64,000 nt of DNA from Eubacteriales bacterium (GCA_030533415.1 JAUNJE010000003.1:1-64000); one strand, 5' to 3'. Counted from the stretch's first letter, positions 1 through 9,388 are shown. Numbers and translations: made by a program. The notes: generated by a model not told the origin, from the sequence alone.

Positions 1-1050
1 ATTGATTACGAGTATCTTGGTTACGAAACCATTCAGATGGGCAACGTGAACCGTACATATAAAGTCAATTTTATGCTGCCGGAGGGGGTGCCCAAGTCCT
101 TTCTGGTACAGAACGTCAATACCTACGCGTTCCGCAACCCTGTGGGCCTGATGGAGAACATCGACAAGGTGACGGAACATATCCGCAGAAAGAAGCCGGG
201 AAAGCTTGCCCTGCATTTTCACCATACCGCCGACCGCAAGACGTATGTGGCGGACGGTGATAATTTCTGGCGGATGACCAATTTTGTCCCCTCCATCACC
301 TATAATGCGGTGACGGATCTGGACGTGGTGCGCAACGCGGGCAAGGCCTTCGGCGAATTTCAGATGGACCTGTCGGATTTCGACATCGGAGAACTGACGG
401 AAACCATCCCCGGCTTTCACAACACCCGCCAGCGCTACCAGAAGCTGCTGGAATCCATCCGGGAGGACCGGGCGGGCCGGGCGGCGGAGGTTCAGGAGGA
501 GATTGAGTATCTTCTGTCTGTGCAGGAGCTGGCCTGTAAACTGACGGACCTGCAGCTGGCGGGGGAGCTTCCCCTGCGGGTGACTCACAATGACACCAAG
601 ATCAACAATGTCCTGTTTCATCCCGGCGACAACAGCGCCATGATCGTCATTGACCTGGATACCGTAATGCCCGGCCTGATCGGCCATGATTTCGGCGATG
701 CCATCCGGTTTGCCGCGAACTTCGTGGAAGAGGACTGCCGGGACTATGACAGGGTCGGGGTCAATCTGGAGGTGTTCCAGGCTTTTGCGGAAGGGTTCCT
801 CTCCATGACCGCAGGGACCATGACGGAGAAAGAGGTGGAGACCCTGCCTTTAAGCTGCTTTGTCCTGACGGCGGAGCTGGCGACCCGCTTCCTGGCGGAC
901 TATCTTGACGGCGACCTGTATTTCAAAATTAACGCCCCCGACCACAACCTGGTCCGCACCCGCTGCCAGATCGCCCTGGCCAAGGATATGCTGAACAAGA
1001 TGGATCAGATGGAAAAGGTGGTCCGCAGCTGCGTTGCCGCCGCAAAATAA
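1..1050 (+). CDS. N-acetylhexosamine 1-kinase-like phosphotransferase (5' end missing)
   Basis: This is a phosphotransferase of the aminoglycoside-kinase fold. It most resembles NahK-type kinases, which phosphorylate GlcNAc or GalNAc at C1 in hexosamine salvage. The reading frame is open from base 1, and the first in-frame ATG (37) has no ribosome site, so the true start lies upstream of the window. The catalytic loop THNDTKINNVLF lies at about bases 580-618. The metal-binding segment VIDLDTVMPG follows, then HDFGDAIRF, the usual kinase HxDxxxxN and DxD order. A strong terminator follows directly, so it is transcriptionally separate from the polysaccharide locus. Family assignment is good; substrate is inferred. 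Confidence 0.75.
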   Translation: MDYEYLGYETIQMGNVNRTYKVNFMLPEGVPKSFLVQNVNTYAFRNPVGLMENIDKVTEHIRRKKPGKLALHFHHTADRKTYVADGDNFWRMTNFVPSITYNAVTDLDVVRNAGKAFGEFQMDLSDFDIGELTETIPGFHNTRQRYQKLLESIREDRAGRAAEVQEEIEYLLSVQELACKLTDLQLAGELPLRVTHNDTKINNVLFHPGDNSAMIVIDLDTVMPGLIGHDFGDAIRFAANFVEEDCRDYDRVGVNLEVFQAFAEGFLSMTAGTMTEKEVETLPLSCFVLTAELATRFLADYLDGDLYFKINAPDHNLVRTRCQIALAKDMLNKMDQMEKVVRSCVAAAK

Positions 1051-1058
1051 ATGGTTAC

Positions 1059-1089
1059 CGCCCACGGCTTGCGCTGTGGGCGCTTTTTT
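1059..1089 (+). terminator. Rho-independent terminator after the kinase gene
   Basis: A 10-bp stem (CGCCCACGGC with GCTGTGGGCG, one G-T wobble) encloses a TTGC loop and is followed after one C by six T residues. It separates the kinase from the polysaccharide locus. Confidence 0.85.
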
Positions 1090-1125
1090 GCCCTGTTCGG
1101 ACGGCTGCAAAAGAAAAACTTCCCC

Positions 1126-1154
1126 TTGCTGTCTTCGACATATTGTGTTATAAT
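1126..1154 (+). promoter_or_regulatory. Promoter of the polysaccharide locus
   Basis: TTGCTG (1126-1131) and a perfect TATAAT (1149-1154) are separated by 17 bp. The predicted transcript starts near 1161, about 80 nt before the capD-like start. No upstream regulatory gene of the EPS family is present in the window. Confidence 0.75.
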
Positions 1155-1239
1155 AAAATGAACTATGCAGACAATATAACTGGTGCATTCAGCCTGCTGT
1201 GTATTTTCCTGGTTCGAACTGTTTGGGGTGGAGTGGTGT

Positions 1240-3123
1240 ATGGTTTTCAAAAAACCAAATAACTGGAATTTTTCGGTCGCCGCAAAGGTGGCTGTGATAA
1301 TGATGCTGGATGTGCTGGCAACGGCGGCCTCCTTCTTCTTTGGACTGTGGTTCCGGGCGGATTTTTCCTTTGCGGATATCCGGGCGGACCATATGGCGGG
1401 CTACCTTTCCGCCATCGGCCCTTGGTGCGCAATTACGGTGATCGTCTTTTTGCTTTTCCGGCTTTACAACAGTATCTGGGCCTTTGTCAGCACCCCGGAG
1501 GTATTCCGCATCACCGGCGCGTATGTCGTGCTGGGGATCATCGGGGTGATACTGTTCCACTTTGATGGGATTTTGATGCCCCGGGGCAGTATGGTGGTTG
1601 GATTTCTCCTCAGCTTCGTGTGCAGTGTGGGAATCCGTTTCTCCTACCGGCTGTGGCTTACGGCCCGGCACAGGTTCAGCCACTCAGTCCATGGAGAAGG
1701 GCTGAAAAATGTGATGCTCATTGGCGCCGGAGACGCCGGCAGGACATTGGCCCAGGAGTTTACCAACAGCAGATTTATCCGGGACCATTTGGCCTGCGTG
1801 ATCGACGACAATCCCGTCAAACTGGGCAAACGCCTGGTTGGCGCGCCGATCGTGGGCAACCGCTATGACATTCCCGAGATGGTAAAGCGGTATAAAATCA
1901 ATAAGATTATTTTTGCCATTCCCAGCTGCTCGGCCCAGACCCGGAAGGAAATTCTGGACATCTGTACCACCACCGGCTGTGAAGTGCAGATGCTTCCCGG
2001 CATTTTCCAGATGGTCAACGGTGATGTCAGCGTCAGCAAGCTGCGAAATGTGGATCCCCAGGACCTGCTGGGCCGCGACCCCATCAAGGTCAATGTGGAT
2101 GAGATCGTTGAGTTTGTCTCCGGCAAGGTGGTTTTGGTCACAGGCGGCGGCGGCAGCATTGGCAGTGAGCTGTGCCGCCAAATCGCCCGGGCAAACCCCA
2201 GGCAGCTGATTATTTTTGAGATTTACGAGAATAATGCCTACGATATCCAGATGGAGCTTCAGCGTACTTACCCGGAGCTGAACCTGGTGGTACTGATTGG
2301 CTCCGTGCGGAATACCGGGCGTGTGGACTTTGTGGTGGATAAGTACCGCCCCGACCTGATTTTCCATGCCGCCGCCCACAAGCACGTTCCCCTGATGGAG
2401 GACAGCCCCAACGAGGCCATCAAAAACAACGTGTTTGGCACCTACAAACTGGCGAAAGCGGCCGCGAAGTACGGTGTGAAGCGCTTTGTGCTGATTTCCA
2501 CGGACAAGGCCGTCAACCCCACCAACATCATGGGCGCTTCCAAGCGTCTGTGTGAGATGGTGGTGCAGATGATGAACCGGGAGTCCGGTACCGAATTCGT
2601 AGCCGTCCGGTTCGGCAATGTGCTGGGCAGCAACGGCAGCGTCATCCCGCTGTTTAAGAAGCAGATCGAGGCGGGGGGGCCGGTTACCGTCACCCATCCC
2701 GATATTATCCGCTATTTTATGACCATTCCCGAGGCGGTGAGCCTGGTGCTTCAAGCGGGCCATTATGCCCGGGGCGGTGAAATCTTCATCCTGGATATGG
2801 GAGAACCGGTCAAGATCGACACCATGGCCCGGAATATGATCCGCCTCAGCGGCTTTGAGCCGGATGTGGATATCAAGGTGGAGTATACCGGCCTGCGTCC
2901 CGGTGAAAAGCTCTATGAAGAGCTGCTGATGAAAGAAGAGGGGATGCAGGAGACCGCCAATAAGCTGATCCATATCGGCAAGCCCATTGAAATGGACGAC
3001 GAAAAGTTTAAGGAGCAGCTTGCCCGGCTGGAAGAAGCCAGCAAGGCGGAAGTGGACAATATGAAGGACATTGTCGCGGAAATGGTACCCACCTATAATA
3101 GAAAAGCAGAAGAAAAAGTATAA
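1240..3123 (+). CDS. capD: Membrane-bound UDP-GlcNAc 4,6-dehydratase (CapD/PglF/WbpM family)
   Basis: This enzyme converts UDP-GlcNAc to the 4-keto-6-deoxy sugar used for UDP-D-FucNAc. The 627 residues comprise four N-terminal membrane helices (about 10-145), a first nucleotide-binding fold with GAGDAGRT near 160, and the catalytic Rossmann domain with TGGGGSIGSE near 300. The active-site segment STDKAVNPTNIMGASK lies near 420. It has Met where ordinary SDR enzymes have Tyr, the SMK-type triad known from PglF and CapE. The start at 1240 was chosen because GGGGTGGAG lies 8 nt upstream; the in-frame ATG at 1183 has no such site. It is first in the locus, with the capM-like gene 30 bp downstream. 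Confidence 0.9.
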   Translation: MVFKKPNNWNFSVAAKVAVIMMLDVLATAASFFFGLWFRADFSFADIRADHMAGYLSAIGPWCAITVIVFLLFRLYNSIWAFVSTPEVFRITGAYVVLGIIGVILFHFDGILMPRGSMVVGFLLSFVCSVGIRFSYRLWLTARHRFSHSVHGEGLKNVMLIGAGDAGRTLAQEFTNSRFIRDHLACVIDDNPVKLGKRLVGAPIVGNRYDIPEMVKRYKINKIIFAIPSCSAQTRKEILDICTTTGCEVQMLPGIFQMVNGDVSVSKLRNVDPQDLLGRDPIKVNVDEIVEFVSGKVVLVTGGGGSIGSELCRQIARANPRQLIIFEIYENNAYDIQMELQRTYPELNLVVLIGSVRNTGRVDFVVDKYRPDLIFHAAAHKHVPLMEDSPNEAIKNNVFGTYKLAKAAAKYGVKRFVLISTDKAVNPTNIMGASKRLCEMVVQMMNRESGTEFVAVRFGNVLGSNGSVIPLFKKQIEAGGPVTVTHPDIIRYFMTIPEAVSLVLQAGHYARGGEIFILDMGEPVKIDTMARNMIRLSGFEPDVDIKVEYTGLRPGEKLYEELLMKEEGMQETANKLIHIGKPIEMDDEKFKEQLARLEEASKAEVDNMKDIVAEMVPTYNRKAEEKV

Positions 3124-3153
3124 TAAAGAAAAACTTTCGAAAGGGAAAGGCCT

Positions 3154-3774
3154 ATGTACCGGAAGTTTGGCAAGAGGCTGCTGGATATCATCCTGTCCGG
3201 GTGCGGCATTGTGATCCTGGCGCCGGTGTATCTTATCATAGCCGCTGCCATCAAGCTTGATGACCCCGGCCCGGTGTTTTTCCGCCAGAAGCGGGTGGGA
3301 ATTCACAAGACCCATTTTCAAATTTTGAAATTCCGCACCATGAAGATGGAGACCCCCAAGGACATGCCTACCCACCTTCTGGACCATCCGGAGCAGTATA
3401 TTACCCGGGTGGGCAGGCTGCTCAGGAAGGCCTCATTGGATGAGCTTCCCCAGATTTTTCAGATTTTTACCGGGCAGATGTCCATTATCGGTCCCCGGCC
3501 GGCCCTGTGGAACCAGTTTGACCTGATCGCGGAGCGGGACAAGTATGGAGCCAATGACGTGCGCCCGGGCCTTACGGGATGGGCGCAGATCAATGGCAGG
3601 GACGAGCTGTCCATTGATGTGAAGGCCCGGTTTGACGGGGAGTATGTGGAAAAAATGAGTTTTCTGTTTGACTGCAAGTGCTTTTTCGGCACCATTGTTT
3701 CCGTCTTAAAGCACGACGGCGTGGTGGAAGGAGGCACGGGCCAGTTGGAGAAGAAGGAGAAAAGGGAGCAATGA
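3154..3774 (+). CDS. capM: Undecaprenyl-phosphate sugar-1-phosphate transferase (CapM/PglC type)
   Basis: This is the initiating phosphoglycosyl transferase that places a sugar-1-phosphate, probably D-FucNAc-1-P, on undecaprenyl phosphate at the inner membrane face. At 206 residues it is the short, monotopic form without the WcaJ N-terminal helices. One membrane segment lies at residues 8-32. The family motifs follow: FFRQKRVG, ILKFRTMK, the catalytic LDELPQ near 95-100, and GPRP. The stop overlaps the next start as ATGA, so it is translationally coupled to the capN-like reductase. Substrate is inferred from the flanking capD, capN and capEFG genes. Confidence 0.88.
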   Translation: MYRKFGKRLLDIILSGCGIVILAPVYLIIAAAIKLDDPGPVFFRQKRVGIHKTHFQILKFRTMKMETPKDMPTHLLDHPEQYITRVGRLLRKASLDELPQIFQIFTGQMSIIGPRPALWNQFDLIAERDKYGANDVRPGLTGWAQINGRDELSIDVKARFDGEYVEKMSFLFDCKCFFGTIVSVLKHDGVVEGGTGQLEKKEKREQ

Positions 3775-4646
3775 AAAAAATCCTGATTACCGGTGCCGGC
3801 AGCTATGTGGGCATGTCGGTGGAAAGCCATTTGCGGCAGTGGCCCGGCCGCTACCAGGTGGATACGGTGGATATGGTCGGCGGCAGCTGGAGGGAAACCT
3901 CTTTTCAGGGGTATGACGCGGTGTTCCATGTGGCGGGCCTTGTGCATCAGGAAAAGGCCAAGAATGACCCGGAACAGGCATCCCTTTATGAGAAGGTCAA
4001 TACCCGTCTTGCCATTGAAACAGCCCAAAAGGCCAAGGCCGACGGCGTAAAGCAGTTCCTGTTTATGAGTTCGGCCAGTGTTTATGGCCTCAGCGCACCC
4101 ATCGGCAAGGTGGTCATGATCACGAAAGATACCCCTTTGCACCCCGTTGACAATTACGGCATCAGCAAGGCCAAGGCGGAGGAGGGACTGAATGACCTGG
4201 CGGGGGAAGGGTTCAAGGTTGCCATTCTGCGCCCGCCTATGATCTACGGCAAGGGCTGCAAGGGAAATTACCGCACCATGGCGAAGCTGGCGAAAAAGCT
4301 TCCGGTATTTCCCTGGGTGGACAACCAGCGCTCCATGCTTTATATGGAAAATATGGCGGAATTTGTCCGCCTGCTGGTGGACGACGAGGCCCAGGGGGTC
4401 TTCTGCCCCCAGAATAATGAATACACGAACACCAGCGACATGGTGAATCTGATTGCCCACTGCCATGGGAAGAACATTCTTATGGTACGGGGCATGGCCT
4501 GGGCGCTGAAGCTTTTCAGCCATGCCACGGGCATGGTGGACAAGGCCTTCGGCAGCCTTTGCTATGATTTTGAACTGAGCAAATACCCGCGGGATTACTG
4601 CGTGAAAAATCTTTATGATTCTGTTTTGGAAACGGAGAAGGACTGA
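3771..4646 (+). CDS. capN: NAD-dependent epimerase/reductase, CapN-like 4-keto sugar reductase
   Basis: This 291-residue extended short-chain dehydrogenase has ITGAGSYVG at residues 5-13, SSASVYG near 101-107, and an active-site Tyr-x3-Lys in NYGISKAK near 129-133. In S. aureus, CapN reduces the CapD product to UDP-D-FucNAc. The same order here (capD, capM, capN) supports that role. The start at 3771 overlaps the preceding stop and follows AAAGGGAG. A 4-epimerase acting on another UDP-sugar is the alternative. Confidence 0.8.
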   Translation: MKKILITGAGSYVGMSVESHLRQWPGRYQVDTVDMVGGSWRETSFQGYDAVFHVAGLVHQEKAKNDPEQASLYEKVNTRLAIETAQKAKADGVKQFLFMSSASVYGLSAPIGKVVMITKDTPLHPVDNYGISKAKAEEGLNDLAGEGFKVAILRPPMIYGKGCKGNYRTMAKLAKKLPVFPWVDNQRSMLYMENMAEFVRLLVDDEAQGVFCPQNNEYTNTSDMVNLIAHCHGKNILMVRGMAWALKLFSHATGMVDKAFGSLCYDFELSKYPRDYCVKNLYDSVLETEKD

Positions 4647-4679
4647 GCCTGACATCGTTTGGCGGAAGGGGGAAATACG

Positions 4680-5921
4680 TTGAAACATAGGAAGGATGTT
4701 TTATTCCTTTGCCAGTTTTTTTATCCGGAATACATTTCCTCCGCGCAGCTGCCCTATGACACAGTTCGGGCGCTGAAGGAGGCCGGATTTTCCGTGGGGG
4801 CGCTGTGCGGCTATCCCCAGGAGTATCTGGACGGAGCCGATATCCCTGCCAGGGAAGAGGTTGACGGCGTCCAAATTCACCGGCTGAAGTACATCCAGAT
4901 GGACCGCAAGGGCTTTTTGGGGCGGATTGTAAACTATTTTTCCTTTACGTTCATGGTGCTGCTGCATCTATATGAGATCGCCCGGTACAGAGCGGTGGTG
5001 GTGTATTCCAATCCGCCCATCCTTCCCTGGATCGCGTCCTGGGCCAAGGTGCTTTTCGGAACGAAGCTGATTTTTGTTTCCTATGACCTGTATCCCGAGG
5101 TGGCGACCGTGACGGGTACCCTCCGGGAGGGGAATATGATCTGCCGCCTGATGAACCATATCAACAAATGTGTCTACCGCCGGGCGGACAGAGTGGTTTC
5201 CCTGTCCACGGAGCAAAGGGAATATATCCTGCGCAGCCGGAAAATTGCCGGAGACAGGGTTATGGTGATTCCAAACTGGTACCCGGACCAGGGAGTTCAG
5301 CCCCGGGATTCGCAGAGCAACCGCTTCCGTGACGTGGTGGGCGGCCGCTTTACGGTGTCCTATTTTGGCAATATGGGCACCATGCAGGATATGAAAACCA
5401 TCTTAGGTGCTATCCGCGTGTTGAGGGATGACCCTGATGTGTTTTTCCTGTTCGCCGGCCATGGCAACAAGCTGGAAAAGCTGAAGCGGATCACCCAGGA
5501 GGAGGGAATCCAAAACGTCGCGATTTTCCAGTTCCTGCATGGCCAGGATTTTATGGATGCCCTGGCCATCAGCGACTGTGCCCTGGTATCTCTGGAAAAG
5601 GGGGCTACAGGCCTGTGCGTTCCCAGCAAAACCTACAGCTACATGATGCAGGGGATTCCCCTGCTTGCCATCATGGACGAGTGCGACATCGTCCGGAACA
5701 TTGAAAGCGGCGCCGGGCTTTGGGTCCGGAACGGCGAACCGGAAAAACTGGCGGATAACATCCGCAGCCTGCGGGCAGACCCGCAGCGGCTTGCGGCCAT
5801 GCGGGAAACGTGCCGCGCCATTTATTTGGAAAAATACACCACCCCGATTGGGACCGGGAAATATGTGTCCCTGTTCCGGCAGCTGCTTGGCCCGGAGGGT
5901 ACAAAGGAGACGAAACCATGA
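4680..5921 (+). CDS. capL: GT4 glycosyltransferase, CapL/WbuB-like (probable L-FucNAc transferase)
   Basis: This 413-residue GT4 glycosyltransferase has an N-terminal acceptor domain beginning LFLCQFFYPEY and a C-terminal nucleotide-sugar domain with YFGNMG near 223 and the modified E-x7-E region around VPSKTYSYM near 317. It resembles WbuB and CapL enzymes, which add L-FucNAc to the lipid-linked first sugar, and it lies directly before capEFG, which make UDP-L-FucNAc. The start is a TTG at 4680 behind GGAAGGGGG. An upstream in-frame TTG at 4659 would remove the spacing to that site. The stop overlaps the next ATG. Confidence 0.8.
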   Translation: MKHRKDVLFLCQFFYPEYISSAQLPYDTVRALKEAGFSVGALCGYPQEYLDGADIPAREEVDGVQIHRLKYIQMDRKGFLGRIVNYFSFTFMVLLHLYEIARYRAVVVYSNPPILPWIASWAKVLFGTKLIFVSYDLYPEVATVTGTLREGNMICRLMNHINKCVYRRADRVVSLSTEQREYILRSRKIAGDRVMVIPNWYPDQGVQPRDSQSNRFRDVVGGRFTVSYFGNMGTMQDMKTILGAIRVLRDDPDVFFLFAGHGNKLEKLKRITQEEGIQNVAIFQFLHGQDFMDALAISDCALVSLEKGATGLCVPSKTYSYMMQGIPLLAIMDECDIVRNIESGAGLWVRNGEPEKLADNIRSLRADPQRLAAMRETCRAIYLEKYTTPIGTGKYVSLFRQLLGPEGTKETKP

Positions 5922-6964
5922 GTATGTTTGCCAACAAAACCCTGATGATCACCGGCGGTACCGGTTCCTTCGGCAATGCCGTGCTGAACCGTTTTCTGGA
6001 CACGGACATTCGGGAGATCCGTGTTTTTTCCCGGGATGAGAAAAAACAGGACGATATGCGCCATGAGTTTCAGGCAAAGCTTCCCCAGGCCTCCAATAAG
6101 ATCAAATTCTTCATTGGGGATGTGCGGGACCTGCAGTCCGTAAAGAACGCCATGCACGGCGTGGACTACATCTTCCATGCCGCCGCTCTGAAACAGGTGC
6201 CCTCCTGTGAGTTCTTCCCCCTGGAAGCGGTGAAAACCAATGTCATCGGCACGGACAATGTGCTGACCGCCGCCATTGACGCGGGAGTCAAGACCGTCAT
6301 CTGCCTGTCTACGGACAAGGCGGCTTATCCCGTCAACGCCATGGGCACCTCCAAGGCCATGATGGAGAAGGTCATTGTGGCCAAATCCCGGACGGTTTCT
6401 CCGGAAAGAACCAAAATCTGCTGCACCCGCTATGGCAACGTCATGTGTTCCCGGGGAAGCGTCATCCCATTGTGGATCGATCAGATCAAGGCGGGAAATC
6501 CCATCACCATCACGGAGCCTACCATGACCCGGTTCATCATGTCCCTGGAAGAGGCGGTGGATCTGGTGCTGTTTGCCTTTGAAAACGGCGTCAGCGGCGA
6601 TATTTTGGTGCAGAAGGCCCCGGCCTGCACCATCGAGACCCTGGCCAAGGCGGTGACCGGCCTGTTTGCCCCCAATCACGAGATCAAGGTCATTGGCATC
6701 CGCCATGGGGAAAAAATGTATGAGACCCTGCTGACCAACGAGGAGTGCGCCAATGCCATTGATTTGGGCAACTTCTACCGCGTCCCCTGCGATAAGCGGG
6801 ACTTAAACTATGACAAGTATTTCCGGGAAGGCGACGTGAAGCGCAATGTGCTGACGGAATTCAACAGCAACAACACGGAACTGCTGGATGTGGAGCAGGT
6901 GCAGCAGAAGCTGATGGCGCTTGCCTACATCCGGGAGGAGCTGGCAGCCCGGAAAAAGGCCTGA
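5918..6964 (+). CDS. capE: UDP-GlcNAc 4,6-dehydratase / 5-epimerase CapE
   Basis: This is the first enzyme of UDP-L-FucNAc synthesis. It dehydrates and inverts UDP-GlcNAc to the L-arabino 4-keto sugar. The 348 residues are soluble, with ITGGTGSFGN at 10-19 and the active-site stretch STDKAAYPVNAMGTSK near 130-145, which has Met in place of the SDR Tyr as in S. aureus CapE. It starts at the ATG overlapping the capL stop and is followed by capF and capG in the same order as in staphylococci and Pseudomonas O11 (WbjB-C-D). Assignment is firm because all three neighbours fit. Confidence 0.92.
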   Translation: MSMFANKTLMITGGTGSFGNAVLNRFLDTDIREIRVFSRDEKKQDDMRHEFQAKLPQASNKIKFFIGDVRDLQSVKNAMHGVDYIFHAAALKQVPSCEFFPLEAVKTNVIGTDNVLTAAIDAGVKTVICLSTDKAAYPVNAMGTSKAMMEKVIVAKSRTVSPERTKICCTRYGNVMCSRGSVIPLWIDQIKAGNPITITEPTMTRFIMSLEEAVDLVLFAFENGVSGDILVQKAPACTIETLAKAVTGLFAPNHEIKVIGIRHGEKMYETLLTNEECANAIDLGNFYRVPCDKRDLNYDKYFREGDVKRNVLTEFNSNNTELLDVEQVQQKLMALAYIREELAARKKA

Positions 6965-6987
6965 CGGAAAAACGGGAGGATGCTTGG

Positions 6988-8187
6988 ATGGATATTCTGA
7001 TTACCGGCGCCGCCGGATTTGTGGGAAAAAACCTGACTGCAGCCCTGGAGTGCATTCGGGACGGCAAGGACCGTACCCACCCCGGTCTCACCATCGGGCG
7101 GCTGTATCTCTACGATGTGGATTCTCCCGCCTCCTTGCTGGAGGAAGCCTGTAAGAACGCGGATTTCGTGTTCAATCTGGCGGGGGTGAACCGGCCAAAA
7201 AACCAGGAGGAGTTCATGCAGGGCAATTTTGGCTTTGCCTCCACCCTCCTGGATACCTTGAAAAAGCACCGCAATCCCTGTCCGGTGATGCTCTCGTCCT
7301 CCATTCAGGCCACCATGATGGGACGTTATGCTGGCAGCGAGTACGGCAAAAGCAAGAAAGCGGGGGAGGAGCTGTTTTTCTCCTATGCCGCCGAAACCGG
7401 GGCAAAGGTGCTGGTGTACCGCTTCCCCAATCTGTTCGGCAAGTGGTGCCGTCCCAATTACAATTCCGCGGTGGCCACCTTCTGCCATAATTACGCCCAC
7501 GATCTGCCCATTACCGTAAATGACCCCTCCGTGGAGCTGGAGCTGCTCTATATCGACGATCTGGTGGCGGAAATGCTTGCCGCGTTGGAGGGAAAGGAGC
7601 ACCACTGTGAATTTGACGGCGTGAACACAGTATTTACGGAAACCGGGCGCTATTGTGCCGCTCCCGTGACCCACCGGGCAACGCTGGGGCAGATCGTGGC
7701 GCTGCTGGACGCCTTCAAGGCCCAGCCCGCGACTTTGACCATGCCGGAAATTCCCAATAACAGCTTCGCCAAGAAGCTGTATTCCACTTATCTATCCTAC
7801 TTGCCCAGGGAAAAGGCTGCGTTCCCCCTGAAAATGAATGTGGACGCCCGGGGCAGCTTCACGGAGCTGCTGAAGACGGAGAAGTGCGGTCAGTTCAGCG
7901 TGAACATCAGCAAGCCCGGCATTACAAAAGGGCAGCACTGGCACAACACCAAGTGGGAATTTTTTATCGTGGTGTCCGGCCGGGGACTGATTCAGCAGCG
8001 GAAGATCGGCACGGAGGAAGTGCTGAATTTTGAGGTCTCCGGGGACAAGATCGAAGCCGTCCACATGCTGCCGGGGTATACCCATAATATCATCAACCTG
8101 TCGGATACCCAGGACCTGGTGACCCTCATGTGGGCCAATGAGTGCTTTGACCCCCAAAAACCCGATACCTTTTTTGAGGTGGTATAA
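6988..8187 (+). CDS. capF: CapF bifunctional 3-epimerase/4-reductase
   Basis: This is the second UDP-L-FucNAc enzyme. It epimerises at C3 through its C-terminal cupin and reduces at C4 through its N-terminal SDR domain. ITGAAGFVGKN is at residues 4-14, and the reductase Tyr-x3-Lys lies in SEYGKSKK. The cupin begins near 283 with ARGSFTELL and has the zinc-site segment GQHWHNTKWE near 316-325. The length of 399 is close to the usual 370-400. It sits 23 bp after capE with an upstream GGGAGGATG-like ribosome site. Confidence 0.92.
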   Translation: MDILITGAAGFVGKNLTAALECIRDGKDRTHPGLTIGRLYLYDVDSPASLLEEACKNADFVFNLAGVNRPKNQEEFMQGNFGFASTLLDTLKKHRNPCPVMLSSSIQATMMGRYAGSEYGKSKKAGEELFFSYAAETGAKVLVYRFPNLFGKWCRPNYNSAVATFCHNYAHDLPITVNDPSVELELLYIDDLVAEMLAALEGKEHHCEFDGVNTVFTETGRYCAAPVTHRATLGQIVALLDAFKAQPATLTMPEIPNNSFAKKLYSTYLSYLPREKAAFPLKMNVDARGSFTELLKTEKCGQFSVNISKPGITKGQHWHNTKWEFFIVVSGRGLIQQRKIGTEEVLNFEVSGDKIEAVHMLPGYTHNIINLSDTQDLVTLMWANECFDPQKPDTFFEVV

Positions 8188-8188
8188 T

Positions 8189-9373
8189 ATGGAAATGAAG
8201 CTGGATTATTCCGACGTCGCCTTCCGAAACGACGGAAAGCTGAAGCTGCTGATTCTTGTGGGCACCCGGCCGGAGATCATCCGACTGGCCGCCGTCATCA
8301 GCAAATGCCGCAAATATTTTGACTGCATTCTGGCCCATACCGGGCAGAACTATGACTATAACTTAAATGGGATTTTTTTCCGGGATTTGGGCCTTGCCGA
8401 CCCGGATGTCTATATGAACGCGGTGGGGGATGACCTGGGAGCCACCGTGGGCAACATCATCAACTGCTCCTACAAGCTGATGGCTTCCATCAAGCCAGAT
8501 GCCGTGCTGATTCTGGGGGATACCAATTCCTGCCTGTCGGCGATTTCCGCCAAGCGCCTGCACATTCCCATCTTCCACATGGAAGCGGGCAACCGCTGCA
8601 AGGACGAGTGCCTGCCGGAGGAAACCAACCGCCGCATTGTGGACATCATCTCGGATGTGAACCTGGCCTATTCCGAGCACGCCCGGAAGTATCTGCATGA
8701 GTGCGGCCTGCCCAAGGAGCGCACCTATGTGACCGGCTCTCCCATGGCGGAGGTGCTGCATCAAAACTTAAATTCCATCCTGGCCTCGGATATCCACAAG
8801 CGCCTGGGACTGGAAAAGGGCAGATATATTCTGCTCTCTGCCCACCGGGAGGAAAATATTGATACGGAAAAGAATTTCCTGTCCCTGTTTGGGGCCGTCA
8901 ACGCCATGGCGGAAACGTACGATATGCCCATCCTCTATTCCTGCCACCCCCGTTCCCGGAAACGGCTGGAAAGCAGCGGCTTTGTCTTGGACAGGCGGGT
9001 CATACAGCATGAGCCTTTGGGCTTCCATGACTATAACTGCCTGCAAATGAATGCCTTCGCGGTGGTTTCCGATTCCGGCACCCTGCCCGAGGAGTCCAGC
9101 TTCTTCACCAGTGTGGGGCACCCCTTCCCGGCGGTGTGCATCCGCACCTCTACAGAGCGCCCGGAAGCGCTGGACAAGGGCTGCTTCATTCTGGCGGGTA
9201 TTGACGAAGGCCATCTGCTTCAGGCGGTGGATACTGCGGTGCAGATGAATCAGGCGGGGGATTTTGGCATTCCTGTTCCCGACTATGTGGAGGAAAATGT
9301 CTCTGCCAAGGTGGTCAAAATCATCCAGTCCTACACCGGTGTGGTGGATAAAATGGTCTGGCGGAAATCGTAA
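8189..9373 (+). CDS. capG: Non-hydrolysing UDP-N-acetylhexosamine 2-epimerase CapG/FnlC
   Basis: This is the last step to UDP-L-FucNAc, a C2 epimerisation of UDP-L-PneNAc-type intermediates. The 394 residues have the WecB-family markers GTRPEIIR near 24-31, FHMEAGNRCKDE near 129-140, PEETNRR, and HREEN near 218. The start at 8189 has GAGGTGG just upstream, which overlaps the end of capF. The family also contains UDP-GlcNAc 2-epimerases making ManNAc, but the capE-capF context favours the L-FucNAc role. Confidence 0.9.
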   Translation: MEMKLDYSDVAFRNDGKLKLLILVGTRPEIIRLAAVISKCRKYFDCILAHTGQNYDYNLNGIFFRDLGLADPDVYMNAVGDDLGATVGNIINCSYKLMASIKPDAVLILGDTNSCLSAISAKRLHIPIFHMEAGNRCKDECLPEETNRRIVDIISDVNLAYSEHARKYLHECGLPKERTYVTGSPMAEVLHQNLNSILASDIHKRLGLEKGRYILLSAHREENIDTEKNFLSLFGAVNAMAETYDMPILYSCHPRSRKRLESSGFVLDRRVIQHEPLGFHDYNCLQMNAFAVVSDSGTLPEESSFFTSVGHPFPAVCIRTSTERPEALDKGCFILAGIDEGHLLQAVDTAVQMNQAGDFGIPVPDYVEENVSAKVVKIIQSYTGVVDKMVWRKS

Positions 9374-9388
9374 TCAGGAGGCGAGCCC

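Noticed and set aside
1684..3387. 567-residue minus-strand frame across capD and capM
   Set aside because: It runs through two clear genes and reads as His/Gln-rich low-complexity protein with no start signal.
8189..9373. UDP-GlcNAc 2-epimerase making ManNAc (WecB role)
   Set aside because: The gene fits that superfamily, but its place as third gene after capE and capF and the absence of a ManNAc dehydrogenase favour the CapG role.
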